Of a stretch of DNA of 63,988 bases, positions 25,073-34,928 are shown piece by piece. Made by a program: the position numbers and the translations under genes. The stretch's first letter is position 1. The number at the start of each line of letters is the position of its first letter. The notes under the pieces are model-generated. The model searched no databases and had not been told where the DNA came from. It saw nothing but the letters and a program-made list of their open reading frames with translations. Source of the stretch: Streptomyces aurantiacus (GTDB taxonomy: Bacteria > Actinomycetota > Actinomycetes > Streptomycetales > Streptomycetaceae); contig NZ_LIPP01000082.1 of assembly GCF_001418335.1 (NCBI RefSeq), forward strand, positions 1-63,988. Reading direction: 5' to 3'.

Positions 25073-26028
25073 ACGGCACGCGCCTTCCTGGCCGAGGCCA
25101 CCACGATCCGCGGGTCCAGCAGCGGATATACGAGATCGACGAGCAGGTTGGCCACCACGAAGATCAGCGCACCGAACACCACCACCCCCTGGACGAGCGG
25201 AATGTCCTGGGCCGTGACCGCGGCGGCCGTCACCCGGCCCAGGCCGTCGCGGGAGAACACCGTCTCGACGACCACCGAACCGGCGATGAGCTGCCCGGCC
25301 AGCAGCCCGACGATCGTCAGCGCCGGCAGTGCCGCGTTGCGCAGGGCGTGCCGCAGGTGTATCCGCACCCTGTCCGCGCCCTTGGCCCGGGCCGTCTCCA
25401 CATAGGCCTGATCCAGCGCCGTGAGCAGGCTCTTGGCCAGCACCTGGGCGACCAGCGCCCCGGTCGGGATCGCCAGGGTCACCGCGGGCAGCACCAGACC
25501 TCTCAGCCCGTCGTTGCCGAACGCGGGGAACCACCGTGCCCGGAAGGAGAACAGCTCGACGAGTACCAGTCCGACCCAGAACGTCGGTACCGACACCCCC
25601 AGGGGCGGCAGCGACAGCAGCAGTTGCCGCAGCCACCGCCGCGTGGTGTAGGTCGCCGACACGGCCAGGCCGCCTCCCAGGACCACCGCCAGCAGCAGCG
25701 CGGCTCCGGTCAGTTGCAGGGTCTGCGGCAGGGCCTCGGTCAGTGTCGAGGTCACCGGCCGGCCGGTGGAGACCGAGTCGCCGAAGTCCCCGCGCACCGC
25801 CTTGCCGAGGTGCTCGGCGTACTGCACCAGTACGGGTTTGTCGAAGCCGTACTGGTGCCGGAGTTCGGCGATCTGCGCCGGATCGACCTGGCCCGAGTCC
25901 GCGCCGGCGCCGGCCATCGCGGAGACCGGATCGCCGGGCAGGTAGTCCAGTACGAGGAACGACACCGTGTACGCCGCCCACAACACCCCGAGCGCCTGCG
26001 CAAGGCGCTTGATCACATAGCCACGCAT
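25069..26028 (-). CDS. Peptide-type ABC permease, DppB-like
   Basis: 319-residue permease with 6 TM segments. The start MRGYVIKRLAQALGVLWAAY is typical of DppB/OppB. It also has LPGDPV, GDFGDSVSTGRPV, and the EAA loop ETARAKGADRVRIHLRHALRN. AGGAGGTG lies 8 nt before the ATG at 26028. It is the second structural gene after the binding protein, 86 bp downstream of it. Confidence 0.93.
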   Translation of the reverse strand: MRGYVIKRLAQALGVLWAAYTVSFLVLDYLPGDPVSAMAGAGADSGQVDPAQIAELRHQYGFDKPVLVQYAEHLGKAVRGDFGDSVSTGRPVTSTLTEALPQTLQLTGAALLLAVVLGGGLAVSATYTTRRWLRQLLLSLPPLGVSVPTFWVGLVLVELFSFRARWFPAFGNDGLRGLVLPAVTLAIPTGALVAQVLAKSLLTALDQAYVETARAKGADRVRIHLRHALRNAALPALTIVGLLAGQLIAGSVVVETVFSRDGLGRVTAAAVTAQDIPLVQGVVVFGALIFVVANLLVDLVYPLLDPRIVVASARKARAV

Positions 26029-26114
26029 GATCTGCTCACCTCCTGCGGCGGTCGACGGCGGTCGGCGGCCGGGGCGAAGTCCTCACCCGGCGGAAACGGT
26101 TCGGACATGACGGC

Positions 26115-27743
26115 CTAGCCGATCCAGGTGTCGTGCAGTTGGATCCGGCTGGAGGCGTCGAAGTCGAGGTCGTGCACCTTCTTCGCCACTCCCAGCTGGG
26201 TCTGCAGTTCCACGACGGGAACGGTGTAGGCGTTCCGCACGATCAACTTCTGTGCTCGCTCGACCAGTTGTCGCCGCTTGTCCGAGTCGGTGGTCGCCGT
26301 CTGCTCGGTCAGCGCCGAGTCCAGGCCGCTCGTCGGCAGACGGTAGAAGTTGGCCAGTTGGGTGGAGTACTGGCTGCGCAGGATGTCGGGGTCGGCGCGG
26401 GTGATGTTGCCCCATGCCGCGTCGAAGTCACCGGCCTGCAGTGTCGGTGCCAACTGGGATATCTGCTGCTCCTTGAGCACCACGTCGACACCGACCGCCT
26501 TGAGCTGCTGCTGGATCAGTTCCAGTGCCGGCTGGTTCGTGGCCGCGTTGGCGAACCACGTGACGGTCAGGCGCAACGTGGCGCCGTTCTTCGACCGGAT
26601 GCCGTCGCCGCCCGCCTTCCAACCGGCCGACGTCAGCAGCGACTTGGCCTTCGCCTCGTCGAATGCGAGGTCCGCGCCCAGGTCCGCGTAGTCCGGTGTG
26701 GTGTGCGCCAGAATGCTGGTCGCCGGCTTGGTGCCGGTCGGGAACACGGCGTCGACGATCTGCTGCCGGTCGATGGCGAACAGGATCGCCTGCCGCACCT
26801 TCGGGTCCTTCAGCAGCGGCCGGGAGTTGTTCAGCCCCAGGTTGAACACCGCACCGGGATTGGCCCGCGCCTTCAGGTCCACCTGGCCGCGCTTGAGCGC
26901 CGTCTCGTCGGCCTTGCCGACGCTGCCGATCGCGTCCACCTGCCCGGACTGGAGGCTGCCGGTGCGCACCCCGGCCTCGGGCACCACCTTGAACACCAGC
27001 TTGTCCAGGTACGCCTCGCCCTTCTTGGTCCACAGCGAGGAGCCCCAGGCGTACTTGGTGCGTTTGGCCAGGTTGACCGACCGGTTCTGCACGTAGCTCT
27101 TCAGCACGAACGGCCCGGACCCGATCACCCCCTTGCTGCACTTCTCCTGCGGGCTCTTCTTCACGCTAGCCGACGACTCGATACCCAGCGAGTGCGTCGA
27201 AGTGGCTTGCAGGAACTGCGCGTTGGGCTCCTTGAACTTCACACGCACCGTTTGCGGGTCGACGACTGCGGTGTTCTGCAGGCCGCTCAAGTAGCCCTGT
27301 GCCAGCGTGCCCAGGGCGCCGAGGTCCGGCACCGCGTCGAAGTTGTCCTTGACCACCTGTGCGGTCAGCGGCGACCCGTCGCTGAAGGTGACACCCGAGC
27401 GCAGGTGGAACGTGAACGTCGTGGCGTCCGCGTTGATGTCCCAGCTCTTCGCCAGCCACGGCACGTTCTTGCCGGTTCTGGGGTCCTGGTCGGTGAGCGA
27501 GTCCACGACCTGACGGAGCGAGTAGATCGTGTCGTTGCTGCCCACCTGCTGCGGATCGACGCAGCCGGCGTCGGACCCCACCGCGAACGTCAGCGTGCCA
27601 CCGGCCCTGGCCGGGCCCGCACCGCCCGAGCCGGAGCTGTTCCCGCCGCTCGACGAGCAGGCGCTCAGTGCCAGTACGGCGGCCGTGACAAGTGCGGCGG
27701 GCGTGGTCCACCGGGTGGCTCCGGTATCCGGATACGGTTTCAC
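26115..27743 (-). CDS. Peptide/organosulfur ABC transporter substrate-binding lipoprotein
   Basis: 542-residue family 5 solute-binding lipoprotein. The signal peptide ends with ALSACSSSG (Cys about residue 29) and a Ser/Gly linker follows. The family core shows GGTLTFAVGSD near residue 49, TFTFHLRSGVTFSDGSPLTA, and FAIDRQQIVDAVFP. The GTG at 27743 has AGGAG about ten nucleotides upstream. It is the first structural gene of the importer operon and is separated by 281 bp from a small Cys-containing leader peptide gene. That leader suggests control by sulfur or cysteine supply, so the cargo may be a sulfur-containing peptide. The cargo is inferred, not shown. Confidence 0.92.
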   Translation of the reverse strand: MKPYPDTGATRWTTPAALVTAAVLALSACSSSGGNSSGSGGAGPARAGGTLTFAVGSDAGCVDPQQVGSNDTIYSLRQVVDSLTDQDPRTGKNVPWLAKSWDINADATTFTFHLRSGVTFSDGSPLTAQVVKDNFDAVPDLGALGTLAQGYLSGLQNTAVVDPQTVRVKFKEPNAQFLQATSTHSLGIESSASVKKSPQEKCSKGVIGSGPFVLKSYVQNRSVNLAKRTKYAWGSSLWTKKGEAYLDKLVFKVVPEAGVRTGSLQSGQVDAIGSVGKADETALKRGQVDLKARANPGAVFNLGLNNSRPLLKDPKVRQAILFAIDRQQIVDAVFPTGTKPATSILAHTTPDYADLGADLAFDEAKAKSLLTSAGWKAGGDGIRSKNGATLRLTVTWFANAATNQPALELIQQQLKAVGVDVVLKEQQISQLAPTLQAGDFDAAWGNITRADPDILRSQYSTQLANFYRLPTSGLDSALTEQTATTDSDKRRQLVERAQKLIVRNAYTVPVVELQTQLGVAKKVHDLDFDASSRIQLHDTWIG

Positions 27744-28024
27744 GGAATCGTTTCTCCTACTCGAAAAACACCACGCCCACGCCGCTGCGTACGCAGCGGA
27801 CCACGAGTGGTGTCGACCCCGTCCGGGGCAACTGGGTTCAGTCGGATTCAGGCGGATTCAGGCAGAAAGGGACGCCGACGGTGGCGTGACAGTGCCGTGG
27901 AGGCCGGCAGACCCTGACACGGCCCCTCACAGTCCACAGAGCGCTGCCGCGTGAACCGGGGCAGGCGGCAGAGGTGGGTCAGGTGGTCAGGCAGACGGAC
28001 GGACAGGCAGCGGGTGGGACGCGG

Positions 28025-28141
28025 TCAGCTGTGACACAGGCAGCTGGTGATGCGCTGCAGGTCGATGTGACGCCGGCGGGAGAACCGGAAGAACGCGGGC
28101 GCGGTCGCGATCGAGGCGTTCAGGTCGACGTTGTGCCGCAC
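28025..28141 (-). CDS. Cys-containing leader peptide (38 aa)
   Basis: Small open reading frame encoding 38 residues ending RRRHIDLQRITSCLCHS. The block (R)RRHxDLxRxxS followed by Cys near the C-terminus is the signature of short leader peptides that precede sulfur-assimilation and cysteine-related operons in Streptomyces. The GTG at 28141 lies 6 nt after GGAGG; a GTG one codon earlier is too close. Ribosome stalling at the Cys codons (residues 34 and 36) when cysteine is short is the expected way it would control the downstream binding-protein gene, 281 bp away. The 27744-28024 interval holds no other recognisable gene. Confidence 0.75.
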   Translation of the reverse strand: MRHNVDLNASIATAPAFFRFSRRRHIDLQRITSCLCHS

Positions 28142-28293
28142 CACAGTCCTCCAGATCGTCAGACCCCGCTCACGGGGTCACGCACTTGCGGAGCCAGCGA
28201 CTCTGCCGGGCCTTCACCTGGAGCACCCCACCGCGTGCGAGGGTTGCCGGTCAGCAAGCCAGGGCTTGACGCTGACACTCGATGCCACATGCA

Positions 28294-28323
28294 ACGGTAC
28301 GTAGGGCCGTCCTCATCCGTCAA
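28294..28323 (-). promoter_or_regulatory. Candidate promoter for leader peptide/importer operon
   Basis: On the minus strand TTGACG (28323-28318), an 18-bp spacer and TACCGT (28299-28294) form a plausible sigma-70-type promoter. Transcription would begin near 28287, about 146 nt before the leader peptide start. Within that leader is a perfect 7-bp hairpin GACCCCG/CGGGGTC (28162-28179) just upstream of the leader peptide ribosome binding site. Confidence 0.4.
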
Positions 28324-28390
28324 TGGGTGATCGCGGCACCGGCCACCGTCCCTTGTCGCCGGCCGATCATGACGGCGTAGCATGCGCGTC

Positions 28391-29566
28391 ATGTCGGACA
28401 CAGCGCCTCAGCCGGAAGCTTTCGCCCCACGGACCGAGCCCGCGGCGCTGGAGGACCTCCGCGCGCGACTGCGGGCGACGCGCTGGCCGGACGCTCCCGA
28501 GGACGCCGGGTGGTCGCTCGGAACCGACGTCGGCTACCTTCGCGCACTCGTCGCCCACTGGGCGGACACCTTCGACTGGCCCGCGCAGGAAGCCGCGTTG
28601 AGCCGGCTGCCCCGCTTCCGCGTCCGGCTCGGCGGCCTGGGGATCCACTTCGTGCACGCGCGGGCCGTCGCGCCGACCGGTCCCGTACTGCCGCTGGTCC
28701 TCAGTCACGGCTGGCCGGACTCGTTCTGGCGTTACTCGAAGGTCGTCCCGCTCCTGACCGATCCCGGTGCGCACGGCGCCGATCCCGCCGACGCGTTCGA
28801 CGTGGTCGTGCCGGACATGCCGGGCTACGGGTACTCCGACCGCCCCAGCGGCCCGCCGCTCAACTCGATCGCCGTCGCGGGACTGTGGGCCGAGCTCATG
28901 GACGTGCTCGGCTACGCGCGGTTCGGCGCCGCGGGCGGGGACATCGGCAGCCATGTGAGCCGCTACCTCGCGCTCGACCACCCGGACCGGGTCGTGGGCG
29001 TCCACCGCATGGACGGAGGACTGCCCTTCTTCACCGGCGACCCGGCCGAGCTCACACCCGAGGAGCGCGCCTGGTTCGAGGCCAGCGCGGCCTGGGGGGC
29101 GAGCGAGGGCGCCTACGGCGCCGTCCACCGCACGAAGCCGCAGACCGCCGCCGCCGGGCTCACCGACTCGCCGGCCGGGCTCGCCGCGTGGATCGTCGAG
29201 AAGCTCCGGGCGTGGAGCGACTGCGACGGCGACATCGAACGGAGCTTCACGAAGGACGAGATCCTCACTAACGTCACGCTCTACTGGCTCACGGAGACGA
29301 TCGGTTCGTCGATGCGCATGTATCACGCGAACGCCGCGACCTCACCCGAGCAGCTCAGCCGGCGGGTCGAGGTGCCGTCCGGTTTCTCGCTCTTCCACGG
29401 CGACATCGTCCGCCCGCCCCGGGCCTGGCTGGAGCGCACGGCGAATGTCGTCTACGTGAACGAGCCGGCGCGGGGCGGACACTTCGCGCCGTTCGAGGAG
29501 CCCGAGCTGTACGCGGAGGAACTGCGCGCGTTCTTCCGCCCCTACCGGGCCGCGGCGCTGGGCTGA
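28391..29566 (+). CDS. Epoxide hydrolase, alpha/beta fold
   Basis: 391-residue epoxide hydrolase. It has the N-terminal epoxide hydrolase domain ([15 protein letters not shown] at about residues 17-31) and a canonical alpha/beta hydrolase core. The oxyanion motif is [10 protein letters not shown], the nucleophile Asp sits in [10 protein letters not shown], and the catalytic His is in [12 protein letters not shown]. It would open epoxides to diols in the cytosol, commonly in detoxification or natural-product tailoring. The ATG at 28391 lies 7 nt after TAGCAT (28378-28383), so a leaderless start is preferred over an ATG three codons earlier. It is transcribed divergently from the leader peptide/importer operon. 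Confidence 0.92.
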   Translation: MSDTAPQPEAFAPRTEPAALEDLRARLRATRWPDAPEDAGWSLGTDVGYLRALVAHWADTFDWPAQEAALSRLPRFRVRLGGLGIHFVHARAVAPTGPVLPLVLSHGWPDSFWRYSKVVPLLTDPGAHGADPADAFDVVVPDMPGYGYSDRPSGPPLNSIAVAGLWAELMDVLGYARFGAAGGDIGSHVSRYLALDHPDRVVGVHRMDGGLPFFTGDPAELTPEERAWFEASAAWGASEGAYGAVHRTKPQTAAAGLTDSPAGLAAWIVEKLRAWSDCDGDIERSFTKDEILTNVTLYWLTETIGSSMRMYHANAATSPEQLSRRVEVPSGFSLFHGDIVRPPRAWLERTANVVYVNEPARGGHFAPFEEPELYAEELRAFFRPYRAAALG

Positions 29567-29669
29567 GACGACGCACACGCCGTACTTCCTCGCTTCCTCG
29601 CTTCCTCTGCCGGGCCGGCCACCGCCCGTTGAAGATCATGGACGTGCGCCGCGGGTAGGGTCGGTGACC

Positions 29670-30005
29670 ATGACCGTCGCTCGTTCCCTTGCCCTGTTCG
29701 TCGCCGCCGCTCTCTTCGAGATCGGCGGCGCCTGGCTGGTGTGGCAGGGCATCCGCGAGCACAGGGGCTGGATCTGGATCGGCGCCGGCGTCATCGCTCT
29801 CGGCCTGTACGGGGTGGTGGCCACCTTCCAGTCCGACGACGACTTCGGCCGCATCCTCGCCGCCTACGGCGGCATCTTCGTCGCGGGATCGATCGCCTGG
29901 GGCATGGTCGCCGACGGCTACCGCCCCGACCGCTACGACGTCGCCGGCGCCCTGGTCTGCCTCGCCGGCATGGCCGTGATCATGTACGCCCCCCGCCCGC
30001 ACTGA
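29670..30005 (+). CDS. YnfA/UPF0060 family small membrane protein
   Basis: 111-residue membrane protein of the YnfA (UPF0060) family with four TM segments. Visible landmarks are [19 protein letters not shown] and [11 protein letters not shown], then [34 protein letters not shown], where the YGG/DGxRPDR region is the family signature. It is related in size and fold to small multidrug resistance proteins; the function is poorly known. The ATG at 29670 is 8 nt after TAGGGT (29656-29661), which suggests a leaderless message. Confidence 0.88.
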   Translation: MTVARSLALFVAAALFEIGGAWLVWQGIREHRGWIWIGAGVIALGLYGVVATFQSDDDFGRILAAYGGIFVAGSIAWGMVADGYRPDRYDVAGALVCLAGMAVIMYAPRPH

Positions 30006-30070
30006 CCTCGAACGGGCCCCGCAAACCGGCCAACGAGCAGGCGACTGCCTACGGCACCAGCCAGTTGGTA

Positions 30071-31189
30071 CTAGGACGAAAGTGAGGGCACCGATTCGTC
30101 AGCCAGTGCCCTGTTGCGGCGTACGGAGGACCAGAAGGACCAGCCGATCAGGACCACTCCGACGAGGCCGGTGATCACCTCGTTGATCTCGTACTGGATG
30201 GTGACCAGGAGGATGACGGAGAGGGCGCCGATCGCGTAGTGGGCGCCGTGCTCCAGGTAGACGTAGTCGTCGAGGGTGCCCTGGCGGACCAGGTACACGG
30301 TGAGCGACCGGACGTACATCGCGCCGGTGCCCAGGCCCAGCGCCATCACGACGATGTCGTTGGTGACGGCGAAGGCGCCGATGACGCCGTCGAAGGAGAA
30401 GGACGCGTCCAGGACCTCCAGGTAGAGGAACATGAAGAACGCGGCCTTGCCGACGAGGGCCTTCGCGGAACGGGGCCTGCCGCTGCGCCGGGCCACGTCC
30501 TCCTCCTCGTGCTCGCGTTCCTCGTCCTCCTCGATCCTGTTCTCGAAGTGGCCGGAGAGGCCGCCCACGATCATGTAGGTGACGAGACCGGCGATGCCGG
30601 AGAGGAGGACCGTCTCCGCCTTGTCGGCGTGCACACCGCCGTGCTGGTGGGCGTGGGCCGCGAAGGTCAAGGAGGAGAGCAGCAGCACGATCAGGGCGAT
30701 ACAGACCGACAGCATGTCGACCTTGCCGAGTTTGGCGAGCGGGCGCTCCAGCCAGCCGAGCCACTTGATGTCCCGGTCCTCGAAGATGAAGTCGAGGAAG
30801 ATCATCATGAGGAATATGCCACCGAACGCGGCGATCGACGGGTGGGCGTCGGTCACCAGTTGCTGGTAGCGGTCCTTGTCCGTCAGGGCGAGGTCGACCG
30901 CCTCGATCGGGCCCATGGACGCGCTGACGGCCACGATGACCACGGGGAAGACCAGTCGCATGCCGAACACGGCGATGAGGACACCGACGGTGAGGAAGAT
31001 CTTCTGCCAGAAGGCACTCATCTTCTTCAGGATTCCGGCGTTGACCACAGCGTTGTCGAACGACAGGGAGATTTCGAGGATCGCGAGGATCGCCACGAGC
31101 CCGAAGGCGGTCCACCCCTCGTAGAAGACCGCCGCGACCAGGGCGAGCGCGGTGACCGCGAACGACCAGCCGAAGGTTTTCAGAATCAC
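30071..31189 (-). CDS. DUF475 (TerC-like) integral membrane protein
   Basis: 372-residue membrane protein of the DUF475/TerC-like family with about 8 TM segments. Conserved acidic intramembrane stretches are visible: LEISLSFDNAVVNAGIL (about residues 38-54) and LDASFSFDGVIGAFAVTNDI (about 265-284), repeated TerC-type metal-ion motifs. A charged Glu/Arg-rich loop separates the halves. TerC-type proteins are linked to metal ion (Mn, Ca) homeostasis and tellurite/stress resistance. The GTG start at 31189 matches the usual VILKTFGWSF opening of streptomycete homologues. The 260 bp upstream (31190-31449) shows no recognisable gene. Confidence 0.9.
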   Translation of the reverse strand: MILKTFGWSFAVTALALVAAVFYEGWTAFGLVAILAILEISLSFDNAVVNAGILKKMSAFWQKIFLTVGVLIAVFGMRLVFPVVIVAVSASMGPIEAVDLALTDKDRYQQLVTDAHPSIAAFGGIFLMMIFLDFIFEDRDIKWLGWLERPLAKLGKVDMLSVCIALIVLLLSSLTFAAHAHQHGGVHADKAETVLLSGIAGLVTYMIVGGLSGHFENRIEEDEEREHEEEDVARRSGRPRSAKALVGKAAFFMFLYLEVLDASFSFDGVIGAFAVTNDIVVMALGLGTGAMYVRSLTVYLVRQGTLDDYVYLEHGAHYAIGALSVILLVTIQYEINEVITGLVGVVLIGWSFWSSVRRNRALADESVPSLSS

Positions 31190-31449
31190 TGGTTACCCCA
31201 TCGTGTGGTGAGGGCCGCGGGCCCTCGTTTTCCTGTCGTGCGAGTGGTCGGTGTCCACGGTCCCCAGAGTGGAAGGTGATGCCACTGATGGTGACGCGCA
31301 CGGCGATGGTACCCACGGCGTCCTTGTCGCTCTCGCGGGGAACGGGTGCCAGGGCCGCGCTGCCGAGGCCGAGTTCACCGCCCGGCGGCCCCGCCCCCGC
31401 CGGTCCCGTCGGTCCCGTCGTCACGCCGGCCCCCGTCACGCCCTTCTCC

Positions 31450-32802
31450 TCAGCCGGCTTCGACGCGCTCTCGGATCTGCTCCGGGGTCAGATACGCGTT
31501 CGTGTACTCGAAGTCCCGCAGCGTCGCGGGCGTACGGGCCTGGAACCCGGTGCGTACGAAATCGTCCCCGGCCAAGCTGTTCAGCACCCAGTTGGTCGCC
31601 ACGCGGGCCTTGGCCACATTGGTGCGCAGCGCCGACCAGTGGTAGCCGCGGGCGGCGATCAGGGCGGGCACACCGCGCAGTTCGACACCGAGTGGCTTGG
31701 ACACGGCGTCGAGGCCGCCGAGGTCGACGACAAGTCCCAGGTCCTTGTGGATGTACGGCGTCATCCGCTGCCCGCGCAGCGAGGCGATGACGTTGTCGGC
31801 GACGTGCTTGCCCTGACGCATCGCGTGCTGGGCGGTCGGCGGGCAGACCGCGCCCTCCACATCCTTGGCCTCGTCCGGGACGGCGGCGGCGTCACCGAGC
31901 GCGAAGACCCCGTCGTGTCCCGGCAGGCACATCTCCGAGGTGACCGCGAGCCGCCCCTTGACCGTCTCGGCGCCCAGCGTGGCGATGAGCGGGCTCGCCG
32001 CGACCCCTGCGGTCCAGATCAGCGTACGGGTCGGGATGACCCGCCCGTCGGTGAAGGTGACCTCCTCGGGGCCCGCCTTGTCGATGGACACGCCCAGCGA
32101 GACGTCGACGCCCCGCCTGCGCATGATGTCCAGGGCGCTGCGGCCGAGCTTGTCGCCCAGTTCGGGCATCAGCTTCGGTGCGATGTCGATCAGGTGCCAC
32201 TTGATCTGCTTCGGGTCGAGCCTCGGGTAGCGCTTGATGGCGTTGTGCGTCAGGCGCTGCAGGCATGCGGCGGTCTCGGTACCGGCGTATCCTCCGCCGA
32301 CCACCACGAACTGGAGCCGGGACGCCCGCTCGGCCTCGTCCTGACTGGCGTCGGCGATGTCGAGCTGCGAGATCACGTGGTCGCGGATGTACGCGGCCTC
32401 GGCGAGCGTCTTCATGCCGCGGGCGTTGTCGGCGAGGCCCGGGATGTCGAAGGTGCGCGTGACGCTGCCCGGCGCCAGCACGATCTGGTCGTACCGTTCG
32501 TTCACGACCTCGCCCGTGATCTTGCGGACGACGCAGACCTTGGCCTTCACATCCACGCCGATGGCACCGCCGGGAATGATGCGGGTGCGGTACTTACGGC
32601 TGCGGCGCAGCGACACGGCGATCGACTGCGGGGTGAGCACCCCGGAGGCGACCTGCGGCAGCAACGGCAGGTAGAGCTGGTAGGAGAACGGTGTCACCAG
32701 CGCCAGGTCGGCCTCGTCGGGGCCCAGCTTGCGCTCCAGGCGGCGGACGCACTCCACTCCCGCGAAGCCCGCTCCCACCACCAAGATCTTCGGTCGTACC
32801 AC
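31450..32802 (-). CDS. Type II NADH dehydrogenase-like FAD oxidoreductase
   Basis: 450-residue NAD(P)/FAD-dependent oxidoreductase of the NDH-2 type. The FAD-binding GAGFAGVECVRRL is at about residues 10-22, and the NADH-binding FVVVGGGYAGTETAA at about residue 168. It also has LIWTAGVAASPL and the C-terminal FAD motif GVFALGDAAAVPDE, followed by TAQHAMRQGKHVADN. Members pass electrons from NADH to membrane quinones without pumping protons. GTG 32802 is preferred because GAAGGG lies 9 nt upstream; at ATG 32811 the same sequence directly abuts the start. It stands alone between the DUF475 and SGNH hydrolase genes. Confidence 0.9.
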   Translation of the reverse strand: MVRPKILVVGAGFAGVECVRRLERKLGPDEADLALVTPFSYQLYLPLLPQVASGVLTPQSIAVSLRRSRKYRTRIIPGGAIGVDVKAKVCVVRKITGEVVNERYDQIVLAPGSVTRTFDIPGLADNARGMKTLAEAAYIRDHVISQLDIADASQDEAERASRLQFVVVGGGYAGTETAACLQRLTHNAIKRYPRLDPKQIKWHLIDIAPKLMPELGDKLGRSALDIMRRRGVDVSLGVSIDKAGPEEVTFTDGRVIPTRTLIWTAGVAASPLIATLGAETVKGRLAVTSEMCLPGHDGVFALGDAAAVPDEAKDVEGAVCPPTAQHAMRQGKHVADNVIASLRGQRMTPYIHKDLGLVVDLGGLDAVSKPLGVELRGVPALIAARGYHWSALRTNVAKARVATNWVLNSLAGDDFVRTGFQARTPATLRDFEYTNAYLTPEQIRERVEAG

Positions 32803-32981
32803 GATGTCCATCCCTTCACCGGCCGCGTACTGTCGGGTTTCCCCACTCCCCTGTGCCCCCGAGTGCCCTCATCGCACATGCTGATCCCTCGATGGGACGA
32901 GCCGACGTACTTCCCCCGGCGAGTCGGCCTCCCGGCTTCCGTTCCCGGGGGATGCAGGTGAAGGTGGACGTGGGACGTCCG

Positions 32982-33926
32982 TCAGTGGCCGTGCCCCTTG
33001 CCCAGATGCTTGAGCACGGCGCGCGCCATGACCGCCTCGCCCTTGGCATTGGGGTGGGCCGGGGCCGCCGGTGAGGCCGGTTGCAGCGGCTCGATCCAGC
33101 GGACCGCCGGGGCCTTGCACATGTCGTGCCCGATCGTGGGCCCGTACGTGTCGACGTATTCGGCCCGGTTCAACCGCGCCACCACCCGCATCATCAGGTT
33201 GAGGCGCTTGCCCGTGTCGCGCAGATAGGGAAAGTCCTTCGCCGCGAACGGTACCGAGGGGTAGCAGCCGCTGCCGTCGTCCGGCAGGAGATCGGGGTAG
33301 CCGACGACGATGACCCGGGCGTGCGGCGCCCTGGCGTGCACGGCCCGCAGCACTCGGGCGATCTTGGGCGCGGTGTCGAGGATCTTCAGCGACAGCTGAT
33401 CGACCCCGGACGACGTGTAGTGGCGCTGACACGGGTTCCCCGAAAGGTCCTGCGCGCTCAGCTGGGCGCAGGTGCCGATGATGGAGCTGAACCCGATGTC
33501 GTTGCCGCCGATCTGGACCGTCACCAGGTCGGTGCTGCGTTGCAGGCCGTTGAGCTGTGGGGGGTTGGTCCCCTGGGCCTTCCACATGTTCTCGGTCGTG
33601 GCGCCGCCGCAGCTGACGTCCTTGAACGTGGCCGCTCCGCGCTCCGACGCGACGAGTGAGGGGTAGTTGTGGTCGGAGCGGGCGCAGTTCGCGTCCACCT
33701 GCCGCGGGATCAACGGCCCCGAGGTGTAGGAGTCGCCCAGCGCGACGTAGTCCGTGCGCTTTCCGTGGTCGCTGTGGTTGCCGTGCTTGCCGGGGTTGCC
33801 GTCACCGTGTGCCGCGACGGGCGCCGCGGACGCGACGACGAGGACGCAGCCGCTCACCGCCGCTGCCACTGCGGTCGCCCGGCGGCGCCTCGATGGTGTC
33901 GTGCCGTAGTGGGTGCGACGGTTCAT
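32982..33926 (-). CDS. Secreted SGNH/GDSL hydrolase
   Basis: 314-residue secreted lipase/esterase of the SGNH family, similar in layout to Streptomyces extracellular lipases. It has a Sec-type signal peptide with an Arg-rich start (SRRRRATAVAAAVSG) and likely cleavage after APVAAHG. Block I is YVALGDSYTSG (Ser nucleophile), block II contains the Gly in DVSCGGATTENM, block III is IGGNDIGFS (Asn), and block V is AHPNAKGEAVMA (His). Several cysteines suggest disulfides. GGGGA lies 6 nt before the ATG at 33926. 33927-34177 holds no other gene I can recognise. Confidence 0.92.
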   Translation of the reverse strand: MNRRTHYGTTPSRRRRATAVAAAVSGCVLVVASAAPVAAHGDGNPGKHGNHSDHGKRTDYVALGDSYTSGPLIPRQVDANCARSDHNYPSLVASERGAATFKDVSCGGATTENMWKAQGTNPPQLNGLQRSTDLVTVQIGGNDIGFSSIIGTCAQLSAQDLSGNPCQRHYTSSGVDQLSLKILDTAPKIARVLRAVHARAPHARVIVVGYPDLLPDDGSGCYPSVPFAAKDFPYLRDTGKRLNLMMRVVARLNRAEYVDTYGPTIGHDMCKAPAVRWIEPLQPASPAAPAHPNAKGEAVMARAVLKHLGKGHGH

Positions 33927-34177
33927 CGAGGTTCCCCCTGGGTCCGGGACGGCGTGACGGGCCGCCGACGGCGTCCGCGCACGGTGACTGGACTTGTATA
34001 CCGGCCAGTTCACCGCGAGGACCAGAGGCGCGGAGCAGGTGGCTGCTGGTACGCGGCACGGACTCGCCGGTTCCGCGGGGGCAGCGGGGCCGTCGGCTCC
34101 GCGGGGCGGCGGAGCCGACGGCGGCGGTGACGGCATCTGTTCAGACGCCGAACTCCCTGGGCGACGTCCGGGCGACG

Positions 34178-34780
34178 TCAGACACCGAACTCCGTGGGCG
34201 ACAGGCCGAGAACGGTGCAGGCTTCACGAATGGCGTACTGCTCGGACGCCTCGAACTGTCCGTCGGCGCCCGCGACCACCATGCCCGTCTGGACGACCGC
34301 GCGGGCTTCCGCCGGCTTCTTGGCCGCCTTGGCGATCTCCTTCAGGGCTTCGGCCTTGCCGTGTTCGAAGTTGGCGATGAGCCGGTCCACGTGTTGGTTG
34401 AAGCGCTGGCGAAGCTGCTCCGCCGGGAAGTTCTGCAGCACCTCGTTCGAGACGATCAGCTCCTCCACGCGCTGCCGCTCGGCCGGCTCGACCTGTCCGT
34501 CGGCCGCGGCCACCAGCGCGCACATGGCCATGCTGGCGTCCCGGTACGCGCCGCTCTTGAGCTCGGTCTTGACCGACGCGAGCTGGGACTTGAACAGCCC
34601 GACCAGCTGAGCCTTGGAGCCGCCGGAGGACGAGCCGGGCGCGTGGCCACCGCGCTGCCCCTGCCCGCCGGGAGCATGTCCCTGCCCCGCTGGGGCGTGT
34701 CCCTGCCCGCTCCCTCCCCTGCCGCTCTGGGACTGCTGGAGATTCTTGGCCTGGTCCTTGAGCCGGTCCCACATCGCCAC
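34178..34780 (-). CDS. TerB-domain protein
   Basis: 200-residue cytosolic protein of the TerB tellurite-resistance family. A Gly/Gln-rich low-complexity linker containing GQGHAP repeats (about residues 20-50) precedes the helical TerB domain (about 60-200). In that domain AAADGQVEPAERQRVEELI and VAGADGQFEASEQYAIREA form the paired acidic metal-binding-like motifs. In other bacteria TerB interacts with TerC-type membrane proteins, and a TerC-like DUF475 protein lies 3 kb downstream. Start GTG 34780 is chosen for GAGG eight to nine nucleotides upstream. Confidence 0.88.
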   Translation of the reverse strand: MAMWDRLKDQAKNLQQSQSGRGGSGQGHAPAGQGHAPGGQGQRGGHAPGSSSGGSKAQLVGLFKSQLASVKTELKSGAYRDASMAMCALVAAADGQVEPAERQRVEELIVSNEVLQNFPAEQLRQRFNQHVDRLIANFEHGKAEALKEIAKAAKKPAEARAVVQTGMVVAGADGQFEASEQYAIREACTVLGLSPTEFGV

Positions 34781-34928
34781 TACTGCCACCTCGGCTTCTG
34801 CTGTTCCCTGTCAGGTCGTGATCATTTCTCACGCCTCTTCGCGGTCCGCCGGATGAACGGCTCCCGCGACCACAGAGGTTCCCGAATGGCAAAGGTAACG
34901 TAAAAGGATCATCCGCAGGGCTCGAATC

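Noticed and set aside
31190..31449. Open frame upstream of the DUF475 gene
   Set aside because: It runs through the intergenic gap and then in a shadow frame of the DUF475 gene; no family features or ribosome binding site.
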